Shown here one piece after another: positions 7,192-14,420 of a stretch of DNA of 15,835 nt. Below the pieces are notes generated by a model, which did not search any database, was not told where the DNA came from, and was given only the letters and a program-made list of their open reading frames with translations. Numbering within the stretch: position 1 is the first letter of the stretch; each line of letters starts with the position of its first letter. Source of the stretch: JBEAOO01 sp041164825. GTDB taxonomy: Bacteria; Pseudomonadota; Gammaproteobacteria; Burkholderiales; Burkholderiaceae_C. The stretch covers positions 1 to 15,835 of the forward strand of contig JBEAOO010000258.1 of the NCBI GenBank assembly GCA_041164825.1. Direction: 5' to 3'. Both the position numbers and the translations under genes were made by a program.

Positions 7192-8100
7192 TCACTGCGG
7201 AGCCACCGCACTGGCGGCCAGATTCCCACGCCCCGAAAGGAAGCGGTGCAAGAAGAAATCGAGCGAAAAGAAGGTGGCCAACGAAACCATCATCAGCACC
7301 ATACCGGCCGCACCATGCAAGAAGCCCTGGCCAGCTTCGTCGCCAAGGTGATACGTGACGAGCACCAAAACGATCACCCGGACAATGTTGGCCAGGAACG
7401 CGATCGGCAAGATGGAAGCCAACATCAATGCGTTGTGCAGCCGACCCTTGCGCTCCATGACATGCATGAACAACAAGCCAAGGGCCGAGAGGCTGTACAT
7501 GGAATGCAGGCCCGAACAGGCATCGGCCACCAGCATCTGGTATTGGCCGATGGTGATCGTCACACCGTTGCGGGCAATCGGATAGCCCGCCTTGTAGAGC
7601 ACCTCGACAACAATGAGCGAGATCCAATTCTTCAGAGGCCCGGTGATGGCGTCGACCAGGATGCCCGGCAGGGGAATCATGAAGATCAGGTAGAGCACCG
7701 GGAACCACGCCAGCCGCAGCCCCACACGCCCGCGCAGCAACAAAATGACGCCAGCTGCTACGAACACCTGCGAGGCGAATTCGAACACCGACACGGTGAG
7801 CACCCGGCCAAGCACGTACATCATGGCACCGAGCAAAAACACCGGCCACCCCAGCAGCCCGTCGGAGAAAGCGGGCAGCTTGTTGAGCGGGAGGCGAATC
7901 TGCCAGAACAACCACACCAACACCACCAAAATGATCGGCCCATGGCCTTGGTCTTCGGTTTGCCAGATGCCGCCCAGGGCCCACCAGTACACCGGGCCGT
8001 ACATGAGCGCGGCCCCGATCAGCACCAGCACCCACGGCGCGGCGCTGGTGGGCGTTGGCATCAAGGGTGCTGCAGGCGAGGTTGGCACCCCCACACTCAT
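7192..8100 (-). CDS. xrtB: Exosortase B (XrtB), integral-membrane cysteine transpeptidase
   Basis: A 302-residue polytopic membrane protein with about eight hydrophobic segments between residues 23 and 288. The exosortase catalytic set is present: Cys195 in DACSGLHS, Arg241 in LANIVRV and His262 in GFLHGAAG. The family is known to cut PEP-CTERM proteins in the inner membrane. The B-type call rests on its position after epsG in an epsD-E-F-G series, the classic exosortase B context, more than on sequence alone. The start at 8100 overlaps the epsG stop by 4 bp (ATGA), implying translational coupling. Gene length is normal for an unfused exosortase; EpsI is encoded separately at 5338-6054. The likely local substrate is the PEP-CTERM protein at 6187-6804. 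The operon terminator follows at 7091-7117. Confidence 0.92.
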   Translation of the reverse strand: MSVGVPTSPAAPLMPTPTSAAPWVLVLIGAALMYGPVYWWALGGIWQTEDQGHGPIILVVLVWLFWQIRLPLNKLPAFSDGLLGWPVFLLGAMMYVLGRVLTVSVFEFASQVFVAAGVILLLRGRVGLRLAWFPVLYLIFMIPLPGILVDAITGPLKNWISLIVVEVLYKAGYPIARNGVTITIGQYQMLVADACSGLHSMYSLSALGLLFMHVMERKGRLHNALMLASILPIAFLANIVRVIVLVLVTYHLGDEAGQGFLHGAAGMVLMMVSLATFFSLDFFLHRFLSGRGNLAASAVAPQ

Positions 8101-9002
8101 TTCTTACCCTTGATGGTTTTGATGCTCACATCGTTGAGCACCGAGCCCACGACCGAGACGCCGTTGTTGATCAGCCCCTGCACCATGTCGGCATAGCGGC
8201 TGACCCGCGTGCGGGTGCTCAACGCAATGGCAAGCGCCGCACCGGCCTTGACGCTGATGAGCGCAACGTCGTCACCGACCTCCAGCGAGGGGGTGTCAAT
8301 CAGCACCACGTCATAGTTTTGACGGGCGTAATGCAGCAGTTGGTCAAACGCCGGGCGGTTGAGTAACTCCAAGGGATTGGGGGGCGTGGGCCCCGCAGGC
8401 AACACCGACAAACCGACCAAATCGGTGATGCGGATGATGGCCTCTTCGTGCGAACGGCCGGCCAACAAGGTGGACAACCCCACCTTGTTGTCGAGGCGGA
8501 ACAGCTCGTGCTGGCGCGCGCTGCGCAGGTCGGCGTCAATCAACAGCGTGCGCTCTCCCAATTGCGAGAAAACCACAGCCAAGTTGGCCGCTAAGTAGCT
8601 TCGGCCCTCACCCTTTTCGGCCCCCACCACGGCCAGCGTTTGACGCTGCTCGGACTTGTCGAACCATCGCAACATCAACTGGCTGCGGACGGCGCGAAGT
8701 TGCTCCACTCGCGGGCTGAAGGGCTGATAGGCCGCCACCAGTTCGTCGCTCACTGGCTGGCGCTCGCTGGCGCGCAGGTAGGCGTAAGAGAACTGACGTG
8801 ACAGCGCGAACTGAATGTCGGCGTCGGTCAACAGGCCCAAGCGAATCGCAGCCTCACCGAAGCGCAGATTGTTCTGGCGCTGCAACAACAAGATGCGTTC
8901 GGCATCTTCGGCGGTCAACAAGCCTGAATCAATCAGGATGGCGCCGATGCTGCGGTTGGCGCGCGGCGTGACACTGGTCAACGAAGTGGCGGGGACTTTC
9001 AT
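8097..9002 (-). CDS. epsG: EpsG: chain-length determinant BY-kinase-type ATPase with MshEN-like N-domain
   Basis: A 301-residue cytoplasmic protein. The C-terminal part is a BY-kinase/CpsD-type P-loop: Walker A GAEKGEGRS (127-135), Walker A' LLIDADLR (153-160), Walker B VVLIDTPS (232-239), plus the GPTPPNPLELL stretch typical of these ATPases. Arg134 stands where a Walker lysine is usual; I believe this is seen in EpsG relatives but could not check. The tail (SIKTIKGKK) has no tyrosine cluster, so classical autophosphorylation there is unlikely. Residues 18-70 form two 24-residue motifs split by 5 residues, the MshEN pattern known to bind cyclic di-GMP in MshE-type ATPases. Role: energises or gates EpsF during polymer assembly. 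It overlaps epsF and xrtB by 4 bp on each side. Confidence 0.9.
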   Translation of the reverse strand: MKVPATSLTSVTPRANRSIGAILIDSGLLTAEDAERILLLQRQNNLRFGEAAIRLGLLTDADIQFALSRQFSYAYLRASERQPVSDELVAAYQPFSPRVEQLRAVRSQLMLRWFDKSEQRQTLAVVGAEKGEGRSYLAANLAVVFSQLGERTLLIDADLRSARQHELFRLDNKVGLSTLLAGRSHEEAIIRITDLVGLSVLPAGPTPPNPLELLNRPAFDQLLHYARQNYDVVLIDTPSLEVGDDVALISVKAGAALAIALSTRTRVSRYADMVQGLINNGVSVVGSVLNDVSIKTIKGKK

Positions 9003-10408
9003 CGGGGGGTTCCGCCCATCGGGAGCAGGGGTTGTTGGCTGCGGGGTTTGTCGAGCGCAAGACGGCGGAACACCGGGCGTTTGGAGTCGATCGGGTGGAG
9101 CACGCCAATGACGGGCACACCGTCGACCACGGCCAGATCTTCTGGAGCTCGGACGCGTCGGTTTAGCAGTTCGAGCAGCAAGGCCACCGCGCCGCCCAAC
9201 ACAAAACCACCGACGATGCTGCCCAAAATGTTCACCATCACTTTGGGCGAGTTGGGCACAAGCGGCTCCACTGCAGCGCTCAGTACACGCACATTGGCCT
9301 GGGTGGTCTGGCTTTCCAGGGTCAACTGCGTCATGCGGCTGCTGACACTCTCATAGGCCCGCTGCGCGGTTTCGACATCGCGCTGGAGCACAGAAATCTG
9401 ATCGCGCTCGGCTCGCAAAGCCAACACTTGGCGCTTTTGCGACTCGGCCATGGCGCGGATCTCTTCCACTTTTTGCGAACTTGCCCGGTTGACGACCGAA
9501 CTGCCACCCGACACGCGACGAATCTCGGCGGCGAGTTGCTGACGCAGGGTGGAGATCTGTGCTTCGAGCTGCAATCGTTGGGGATGGTTGGCGCCGACAA
9601 TGCTGCTGATTTCGCTCAACTTGCCTTCGGCTGAGCTGAGTTGGCTCTTGATGCCTTGCACAGCACCACTTTGCTGCACATCGGGCGACATTTCGCTGCC
9701 ACTGTTGCGCTGACGCGTGGACGCATCCACACGCTCGGCCTGAGCCGAAGCGAGCTGTGAATTCAACGCATCGAGGCGCGCATCTTCCAAGCTCACCCGC
9801 TCGCTGGAGGCAGTGATGCCTTTGTCCTGCTGGAACTTGGACAAGCGCGATTGAGCGGCTTCCAGGTTGGCCCGCAGGCTCTTGGATTGGTCTTCAAACC
9901 AGCCTGCGTACTGGCGCGCGGGCTCGACTTTCATCTCGATGGAAATGTCGATGTAGGCGCGCGAAAATGCATTGGCTGCAGCCGCCGCAAAGGCAGGGTC
10001 GGCCGACACAAAGGCCACTTCCAGAACATTGCTATTGCGCGCCGGATCAATCGTCAGCCCCTTCTGCAGCAGGCCCGCGTAATAGCGCTCCAACGGAATT
10101 TTGGCCTGGGTGTCTTCTCGCCATTGCTGAACAGCGGTTGGTGACTTGTCAACACCCAACATTTGCACAGCGCGGGCGGCCACCTTGTCGCTGCGGAAGA
10201 TCTCAACTTGGGTGGCCAGATAGGCTGGCGTGGCCATCGCACCCAAAATCGGATCGGGCTTCACGTCGAACACCAGTGAAGCCTCTGCGGAATACCGCTT
10301 GGGCAACCTCAAGGTGAACGCTGTGCCGGCGGCAGCTACCAACACAGCCAAGCCCAGCACCACCCAGCGGCGGGCCCAGATGATGCGCAAATATTGGAAG
10401 AATGACAT
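8999..10408 (-). CDS. epsF: EpsF: Wzz-like chain-length determinant / co-polymerase
   Basis: A 469-residue inner-membrane protein with the polysaccharide co-polymerase layout: a transmembrane helix at about 15-33, a large periplasmic region rich in predicted coiled coil (about 170-230 and 275-375), and a second helix at about 391-412. The second helix is preceded by the proline-containing stretch PLVPNSPKV. The RRVRAPEDL segment after it and the C-terminal tail are cytoplasmic, where the protein would contact EpsG. Known family role: sets chain length and links the Wzy polymerase to the outer-membrane exporter (EpsE). Its stop overlaps the epsG ATG (ATGA), and it starts 12 bp after epsE. The ATG at 10408 directly precedes the first helix. 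No abnormal features were seen. Confidence 0.9.
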   Translation of the reverse strand: MSFFQYLRIIWARRWVVLGLAVLVAAAGTAFTLRLPKRYSAEASLVFDVKPDPILGAMATPAYLATQVEIFRSDKVAARAVQMLGVDKSPTAVQQWREDTQAKIPLERYYAGLLQKGLTIDPARNSNVLEVAFVSADPAFAAAAANAFSRAYIDISIEMKVEPARQYAGWFEDQSKSLRANLEAAQSRLSKFQQDKGITASSERVSLEDARLDALNSQLASAQAERVDASTRQRNSGSEMSPDVQQSGAVQGIKSQLSSAEGKLSEISSIVGANHPQRLQLEAQISTLRQQLAAEIRRVSGGSSVVNRASSQKVEEIRAMAESQKRQVLALRAERDQISVLQRDVETAQRAYESVSSRMTQLTLESQTTQANVRVLSAAVEPLVPNSPKVMVNILGSIVGGFVLGGAVALLLELLNRRVRAPEDLAVVDGVPVIGVLHPIDSKRPVFRRLALDKPRSQQPLLPMGGTPR

Positions 10409-10420
10409 GGGTGCGGAATC

Positions 10421-11227
10421 TCAGAAGACCGATTCGCGCACGTAGATCACGTCGTCGCGCAAGACCGGATCATTCATTTTGGGTTCAATTACTTGCACCG
10501 CGCCACTGGCATCACGGCGGTGCACGCGCAGCCCACGCTCAGTGCCACGCTGGGTGACGCCACCGCTCAGGGCCAAGGCTTGGAGCACCGTCATGCCACG
10601 CTCCAGGCGTACCACGCCGGGGCGCTGCACCTCACCGTAGATGTAGAACATCGGGGCGCGATCCACATAGAGAATGTCGCCGTTGGCCACGGCCACATCC
10701 AAGTCCACGCGACCGGCTTGCAAGATGGCGGGCAAATCCACTTCCATCTTGATAGGCTTGCTGTCGCGAGTGCCGATCAACGTGACCACATCGGCCCCGC
10801 CGCCGACCACACCACCCGCCGCTGCGATCATTTCAGACAGCTTGCTGTTAACGGTTTCGATCGGGTAGCGGCCCGGCTTGCTGATCTGGCCCAAGACCGA
10901 TATCTGGCTGCTCCGCACCTGCATCAACATCACGTTGACTTGCGGCTTGAGCACGAAATTGCCATCACGAAGTTGCTTGGCGATTTGGGCTTCGGCGCCC
11001 GGCAAGGTCAGGCCTCCCACCTTGACTGTGCCAATCAGCGGGAAGTTGATTTGGCCGAGTTCGGAGACACGCGTTTCCAGGGACAGGTCGGCATTTTGGT
11101 AGACCGAGATGCGGATCACGTCACCGGAGCCCAGCATGTGCTGCTCGACCTTGGTTTCGGCCGCGTGGGCACCCAGAGCCATGCAGACGGCCATGAGCGC
11201 CAGCAGCCAACGTTTGATCAGATTCAT
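10421..11227 (-). CDS. epsE: EpsE: outer-membrane polysaccharide export protein (Wza/SLBB family)
   Basis: A 268-residue protein. The chosen ATG at 11227 starts a signal peptide (residues 1-22, ending AHA) and has AGGGA about 8 nt upstream; an in-frame ATG at 11293 would add a 22-residue leader before the signal and is less likely. No lipobox is present, so unlike Wza it does not look like a lipoprotein. The poly_export domain spans about 28-110 (LGSGDVIRISVY, RVSELGQINFPLIG). SLBB-type repeats follow at about 110-190 (ISVLGQISKPGRYPI) and 195-265 (YIYGEVQRPGVVRLE). Role: forms the periplasm-to-surface conduit for the polymer with EpsF. It lies 116 bp after epsD and 12 bp before epsF in one minus-strand operon. 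Confidence 0.9.
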   Translation of the reverse strand: MNLIKRWLLALMAVCMALGAHAAETKVEQHMLGSGDVIRISVYQNADLSLETRVSELGQINFPLIGTVKVGGLTLPGAEAQIAKQLRDGNFVLKPQVNVMLMQVRSSQISVLGQISKPGRYPIETVNSKLSEMIAAAGGVVGGGADVVTLIGTRDSKPIKMEVDLPAILQAGRVDLDVAVANGDILYVDRAPMFYIYGEVQRPGVVRLERGMTVLQALALSGGVTQRGTERGLRVHRRDASGAVQVIEPKMNDPVLRDDVIYVRESVF

Positions 11228-11343
11228 GTTCAAGTCCCTGTACCAGAGAAGGTGAAAATCCACCCCAAATGATGGATGTTGGGCAGGTCGCAAAAGTTCG
11301 GACCAGCACAGACGCTCGTGACGTCCGGCCCCCGAATCGGGGT

Positions 11344-12369
11344 TTACTTCAGGCCCTTGAGGCCCGCGTCGATCGTGCCCACACCCGCAGCAGATGCCGG
11401 CGACACCACCACGGGCGGCGCCTCGACAATCGGCTTGGGCTCAGGAATCGGCTCCGGCGCAGGCGCCGGAGCGGGCGCGGGGGCCGCAGCGTCGGTCTTG
11501 GCAAAATCACCCAAGCGCTCGATTTGAGCGGCACCACGCAGGGCCTTCATGTCGTCTTCGATCAACTTGCGCTTGCGCTCGTTGAGCAGGTAAAGCTCGA
11601 TGGGCGGGGTGGCGCGAGTCAGGTCAATGGGCTGTGCCCGCGACCCGGCCACCACGATGATCCGAGCTCCCGTGGGAGTGGACTGCAAGGTGGCTTCGCC
11701 GTCCTTCATTTTGGCGAACGTGGAAAGACTGGCCAGCGGCAACTGCTCGGCAGCGCGTACCGCTTGGTTGCCGGCAAAGCGAATGTTGTTGGTCTTCAAA
11801 TAGGTGACGAACTCTTCGGTGCTCTTGGCAGCTTTCAGTTTCTCGTTCAGCACGGCGAGCTGCTCGGGCTTGGCTTCGACATTCAGCTCTTGCAGGTTGT
11901 AGACGCGACGTTGGCTGAACAGGGCCGGATTGGCGTCAAAGTACTTCTTGACCTCATCAGAACCCGGTTTAGTCGCTCCGTTACCGACCTTCTCCAAGTA
12001 GGCACGGGCAATGATGTCGCGGCGGGCTGCATCAATTTGCTGCACCACACGCGGATCGCGATCAAGTTTTTGATCCTGCGCTTTCTGCACTGCCAATTCT
12101 TGGTCGATCAGACGCTCCAGCACCTGCTTGCTGGCCGACGCCGCAGCGGACGCTGGAATGCCACGTTGCTGTTGCAGCACGTAGTTGATCTGGTGAATGG
12201 TGATCTCTTCTTTGTTCACCTTGGCAGCCGTCTGACTGGCCGGCTTGTCCTTCTTCTCGCCGCCGCAACCCGTCAACAACAGAGCCACCACACCTGTCGC
12301 GACCGCGGTGGCGCGAAGCAGGTGGAAACGAGAGGCCGGGAGGGGCCGTTGAACGGTCGAGACTTTCAT
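11344..12369 (-). CDS. epsD: EpsD: lipoprotein peptidyl-prolyl isomerase-family protein
   Basis: A 341-residue protein, first gene of the eps run. The N-terminus is a lipoprotein signal with lipobox LLTGC (Cys35) followed by GGEKKDK. The middle resembles SurA/parvulin-type exported proteins: a helical N-domain with QINYVLQQQR and LERLIDQELAVQKA, then a stretch with SDEVKKYFDANPALFSQRRVY, the usual entry to the PPIase domain. The C-terminus (about 294-324) is a low-complexity Pro-Ala-Glu tail beginning with alternating AP units. The EpsD name rests on this layout and on being directly upstream of epsE-F-G. Proposed role: periplasmic folding of exporter components or of the secreted protein. 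Whether isomerase activity is retained cannot be told. The start at 12369 is the only one giving an intact signal. Confidence 0.85.
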   Translation of the reverse strand: MKVSTVQRPLPASRFHLLRATAVATGVVALLLTGCGGEKKDKPASQTAAKVNKEEITIHQINYVLQQQRGIPASAAASASKQVLERLIDQELAVQKAQDQKLDRDPRVVQQIDAARRDIIARAYLEKVGNGATKPGSDEVKKYFDANPALFSQRRVYNLQELNVEAKPEQLAVLNEKLKAAKSTEEFVTYLKTNNIRFAGNQAVRAAEQLPLASLSTFAKMKDGEATLQSTPTGARIIVVAGSRAQPIDLTRATPPIELYLLNERKRKLIEDDMKALRGAAQIERLGDFAKTDAAAPAPAPAPAPEPIPEPKPIVEAPPVVVSPASAAGVGTIDAGLKGLK

Positions 12370-12636
12370 GCCTGGAACACTCCAAGTGGATCAATGGGGT
12401 CAGCCATTCGTGCGGCTCTGCGCGGTGCAGGACGAATCGGCGTGCTCATGTAACAAGGGAAAACCTGTACTTGCATGAGCCGACTGAGTGTAATGGCGAA
12501 GCGTCACCGTCAGGCAACCCTCAGGCAGGGGAGATTCTGAGGGGAACTCTTCGCCGACGTGACAGACTGCGCAAGTCATTGCGCATTCAAACCGCTGACT
12601 GCAGACCCGGCATTCATGGCGCTCGCACGCGCGAAC
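12370..12636. promoter_or_regulatory. Upstream region of the eps operon
   Basis: These 267 bp between ubiE and epsD must carry the eps operon promoter unless ubiE transcription continues through. Seen directly: an inverted repeat GCTCATG (12444-12450) and CATGAGC (12474-12480) with centres 30 bp apart; direct repeats TCAGGCA at 12510-12516 and 12521-12527, 11 bp apart; and an inverted repeat TGCGCAA/TTGCGCA at 12568-12585. A minus-strand TTGCCT near 12513-12518 has only a poor -10 partner, so I assign no promoter. No terminator with a T run separates ubiE from epsD. Confidence 0.45.
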
Positions 12637-13368
12637 TCAACACTTGATGCCCACATGCAAGGCCACCATCCCGGCGCTGAGGTTGTGCACATCCACATGG
12701 CCGAAGCCGGCGGCCTTCATCATGGCTTTGAGTTCGGCCTGGCCCGGATGCATGCGGATCGACTCGGCGAGGTAGCGATAACTTTCGGCATCGCCGGCCA
12801 CCATCTGGCCCAAACGCGGCAGCACTTTGAACGAATACCAGTCGTAGGCTTTTTGCAGCGGCACGGCCACTTTGGAGAATTCCAGCACCAGCAGGCGGCC
12901 GCCCGGCTTGAGCACGCGGTTCATTTCAGCCAGGGCGCGCTCTTTGTGGGTCATGTTGCGCAAGCCAAAAGCCACGCTGACCAGATCGAAGGCGTCGGCC
13001 GGAAACGGCAGCGCTTCGGCATCGCACAGCGAGGTGGGCAACGCCATGCCTTCGTTGAGCAGGCGATTGCGGCCCTGGCTGAGCATGGCCTCGTTGATGT
13101 CGGTGTGCACCACGGTGCCGCGCGGGCCAGCTTTTTTGGCGAAGGCGCGGGCCAGATCACCGGTGCCGCCGGCGATATCGAGCACGGTGTCGCCGGGGCG
13201 CACATTGGCCACGGCCACGGTGTAGGCCTTCCAGGCGCGGTGCATGCCGGCCGACATCAGGTCGTTCATCACGTCGTAGCGCGAGGCCACGGAATCAAAC
13301 ACGCCGCGCACGCGGCTGGCTTTTTCGCGCTCGTCGACGGTCTGGTAGCCGAAATGGGTGTCGCTCAT
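12637..13368 (-). CDS. ubiE: Ubiquinone/menaquinone biosynthesis C-methyltransferase UbiE
   Basis: A 243-residue class I SAM methyltransferase of normal family length. Signatures: YDVMNDLMSAGMHRAWK (31-47), the UbiE family motif; SAM-binding VLDIAGGTGD (62-71); FGLRNM (134-139) with NRVLKPGG (150-157); and a C-terminal HPGQ/GF region. Known role: C-methylation of the benzoquinone ring in ubiquinone, and of demethylmenaquinone where present. It starts 19 bp after the DUF971 stop and is probably co-transcribed with it. ATG at 13368 begins the usual MSDTHFGYQTV-type N-terminus. The sequence shows nothing unusual. Confidence 0.97.
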   Translation of the reverse strand: MSDTHFGYQTVDEREKASRVRGVFDSVASRYDVMNDLMSAGMHRAWKAYTVAVANVRPGDTVLDIAGGTGDLARAFAKKAGPRGTVVHTDINEAMLSQGRNRLLNEGMALPTSLCDAEALPFPADAFDLVSVAFGLRNMTHKERALAEMNRVLKPGGRLLVLEFSKVAVPLQKAYDWYSFKVLPRLGQMVAGDAESYRYLAESIRMHPGQAELKAMMKAAGFGHVDVHNLSAGMVALHVGIKC

Positions 13369-13387
13369 GGTGGTGAAGGTTCGAGAG

Positions 13388-13804
13388 TCAGTGATGGTGA
13401 CCGCAGGCTGAGCCGCCGGCCACGGGCATGGGGGTGTCGCGCGTGGCGCCGGCAGCGGCGAGCCGGCCTTCGTACTCTTTCCACAGCGCGTCTTGCTGGC
13501 TGCCCATGAAGTGCAGATAGTCCCAGGTGAAGAGGCCCGAGTCGTGGCCGTCTGAGAACGTGGGCTTCACGGCGTAATGGCCCACCGGCTCGATGGCGGT
13601 GATCAGCACCTCGCGCTTTCCGGTTTGCAGCACCTCTTGGCCTGGGCCGTGGCCCTGCACCTCGGCCGAGGGCGAGCACACGCGCAGCAGCTCAAACGGG
13701 ATGCGGAACTGCTGGCCGTCGCTGAAGGCAATTTCCAACACGCGCGACTGCTGGTGCACGGTGAGGGCGGTGGGCGTGGGGGTGTCGGGCTGAAGGCCGG
13801 CCAT
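13388..13804 (-). CDS. DUF971 protein (gamma-butyrobetaine-hydroxylase-like N-terminal domain)
   Basis: A 138-residue small protein. The DUF971/GBBH-like N domain is clear: VLEIAFSDGQQFRIP (22-36), LLRVCSPSAE (39-48) and FSDGHDSGLFTWDYL (83-97), the most conserved segment. In eukaryotic hydroxylases this domain binds zinc; in bacteria it occurs alone and its role is uncertain, with proposed links to Fe-S or metal handling. The tail GSACGHHH could also bind metal. ATG at 13804 was chosen because the domain follows shortly after it; an in-frame ATG at 13921 would add 39 residues of unlikely leader. Lying 19 bp upstream of ubiE and downstream of a HIT gene, it fits a betaproteobacterial housekeeping arrangement. 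Confidence 0.9.
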   Translation of the reverse strand: MAGLQPDTPTPTALTVHQQSRVLEIAFSDGQQFRIPFELLRVCSPSAEVQGHGPGQEVLQTGKREVLITAIEPVGHYAVKPTFSDGHDSGLFTWDYLHFMGSQQDALWKEYEGRLAAAGATRDTPMPVAGGSACGHHH

Positions 13805-13911
13805 GGTGCGCCTGATGAAAAGGGAGTTCGAGGGCGGGCGTGAACACCCGAAGTGTAGGACGAGGCAGGCGCGTGATCCGGGCACCGGCCCGAGACCCGA
13901 GCCGAACCCGC

Positions 13912-13935
13912 GATCAGCCAATCAGCCGATCAGAT
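13912..13935. repeat. Short 8-bp tandem repeat after the HIT gene
   Basis: Three imperfect 8-nt units in a row: GATCAGCC, AATCAGCC, GATCAGAT. They abut the HIT stop codon. The intergenic stretch 13805-13934 otherwise shows only a weak 5-bp GC stem (CGGGC/GCCCG around 13879-13892) without a T run. Probably slippage; no function is claimed. Confidence 0.5.
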
Positions 13936-14420
13936 CAGGCCGCTGCCACCGCTGCGGCGACCGCGGCGTCCAACGCGGCCAAGCTGCAGGCCAAGCGCTG
14001 TACCGCCGGGGCGGCCAACTCGCGCTGCCGCAGCCCCCACAGCGGCTGCGGGAAGAAGACATCCCACTCAAAGCGCGCCATCACATGCCAATGCAGGTGC
14101 GGCACCATGTTGCCAAAGGCTGCCAGGTTGATCTTGCTGGGTGCCAGTCGCTCGCGCAGCACGCGCTCCACCGCCGCCACCAGCGCCATGCAGCGCAGTT
14201 GCTGGGCCGGCGGCAGGTCGGTGAACTCGGCCACGTGCTCGCGGGCGATCACGCGGTAGAAGGCTGGCACGTCCGCGTCTTCCACGCGGATGACGCGCCA
14301 ATCCCCGTCAGCCCACAGCAGCGGGCCGCCGGCGCTGGCGCACAGCGGGCAAGCCGCCGCAGGTTGCAGTGCCGGTGCAAACACCAGCGCCCCGCCCTGC
14401 CCGGCCCGTTGTCCGCGCAT
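13935..14420 (-). CDS. HIT family protein (histidine-triad nucleotide-binding hydrolase)
   Basis: A 161-residue protein. The histidine triad HLHWHVM is at 108-114, preceded by FGNMVPH, as in HIT hydrolases that act on nucleotide phosphoramidates or dinucleoside polyphosphates. CPLC (24-27) resembles the zinc-binding N-terminal pair of some HIT proteins. The start at 14420 makes a TGATG one-base overlap with the stop of the upstream Fe-S gene, implying coupling; an in-frame ATG at 14591 would lie inside that gene and gives an Arg-rich leader, so I rejected it. The C-terminus is a long Ala/Val run. The substrate cannot be predicted. Confidence 0.9.
   Translation of the reverse strand: MRGQRAGQGGALVFAPALQPAAACPLCASAGGPLLWADGDWRVIRVEDADVPAFYRVIAREHVAEFTDLPPAQQLRCMALVAAVERVLRERLAPSKINLAAFGNMVPHLHWHVMARFEWDVFFPQPLWGLRQRELAAPAVQRLACSLAALDAAVAAAVAAA

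Noticed and set aside
11228..11293. Earlier in-frame start for epsE at 11293
   Set aside because: It would put 22 residues before a good signal peptide, while ATG 11227 has a purine-rich AGGGA at proper distance.
11330..11342. CCCCG-AAT-CGGGG hairpin just after epsD
   Set aside because: Only a 5-bp stem and no T run on the minus strand; epsE follows in the same direction, so a terminator is unlikely. Attenuation is possible but unsupported.
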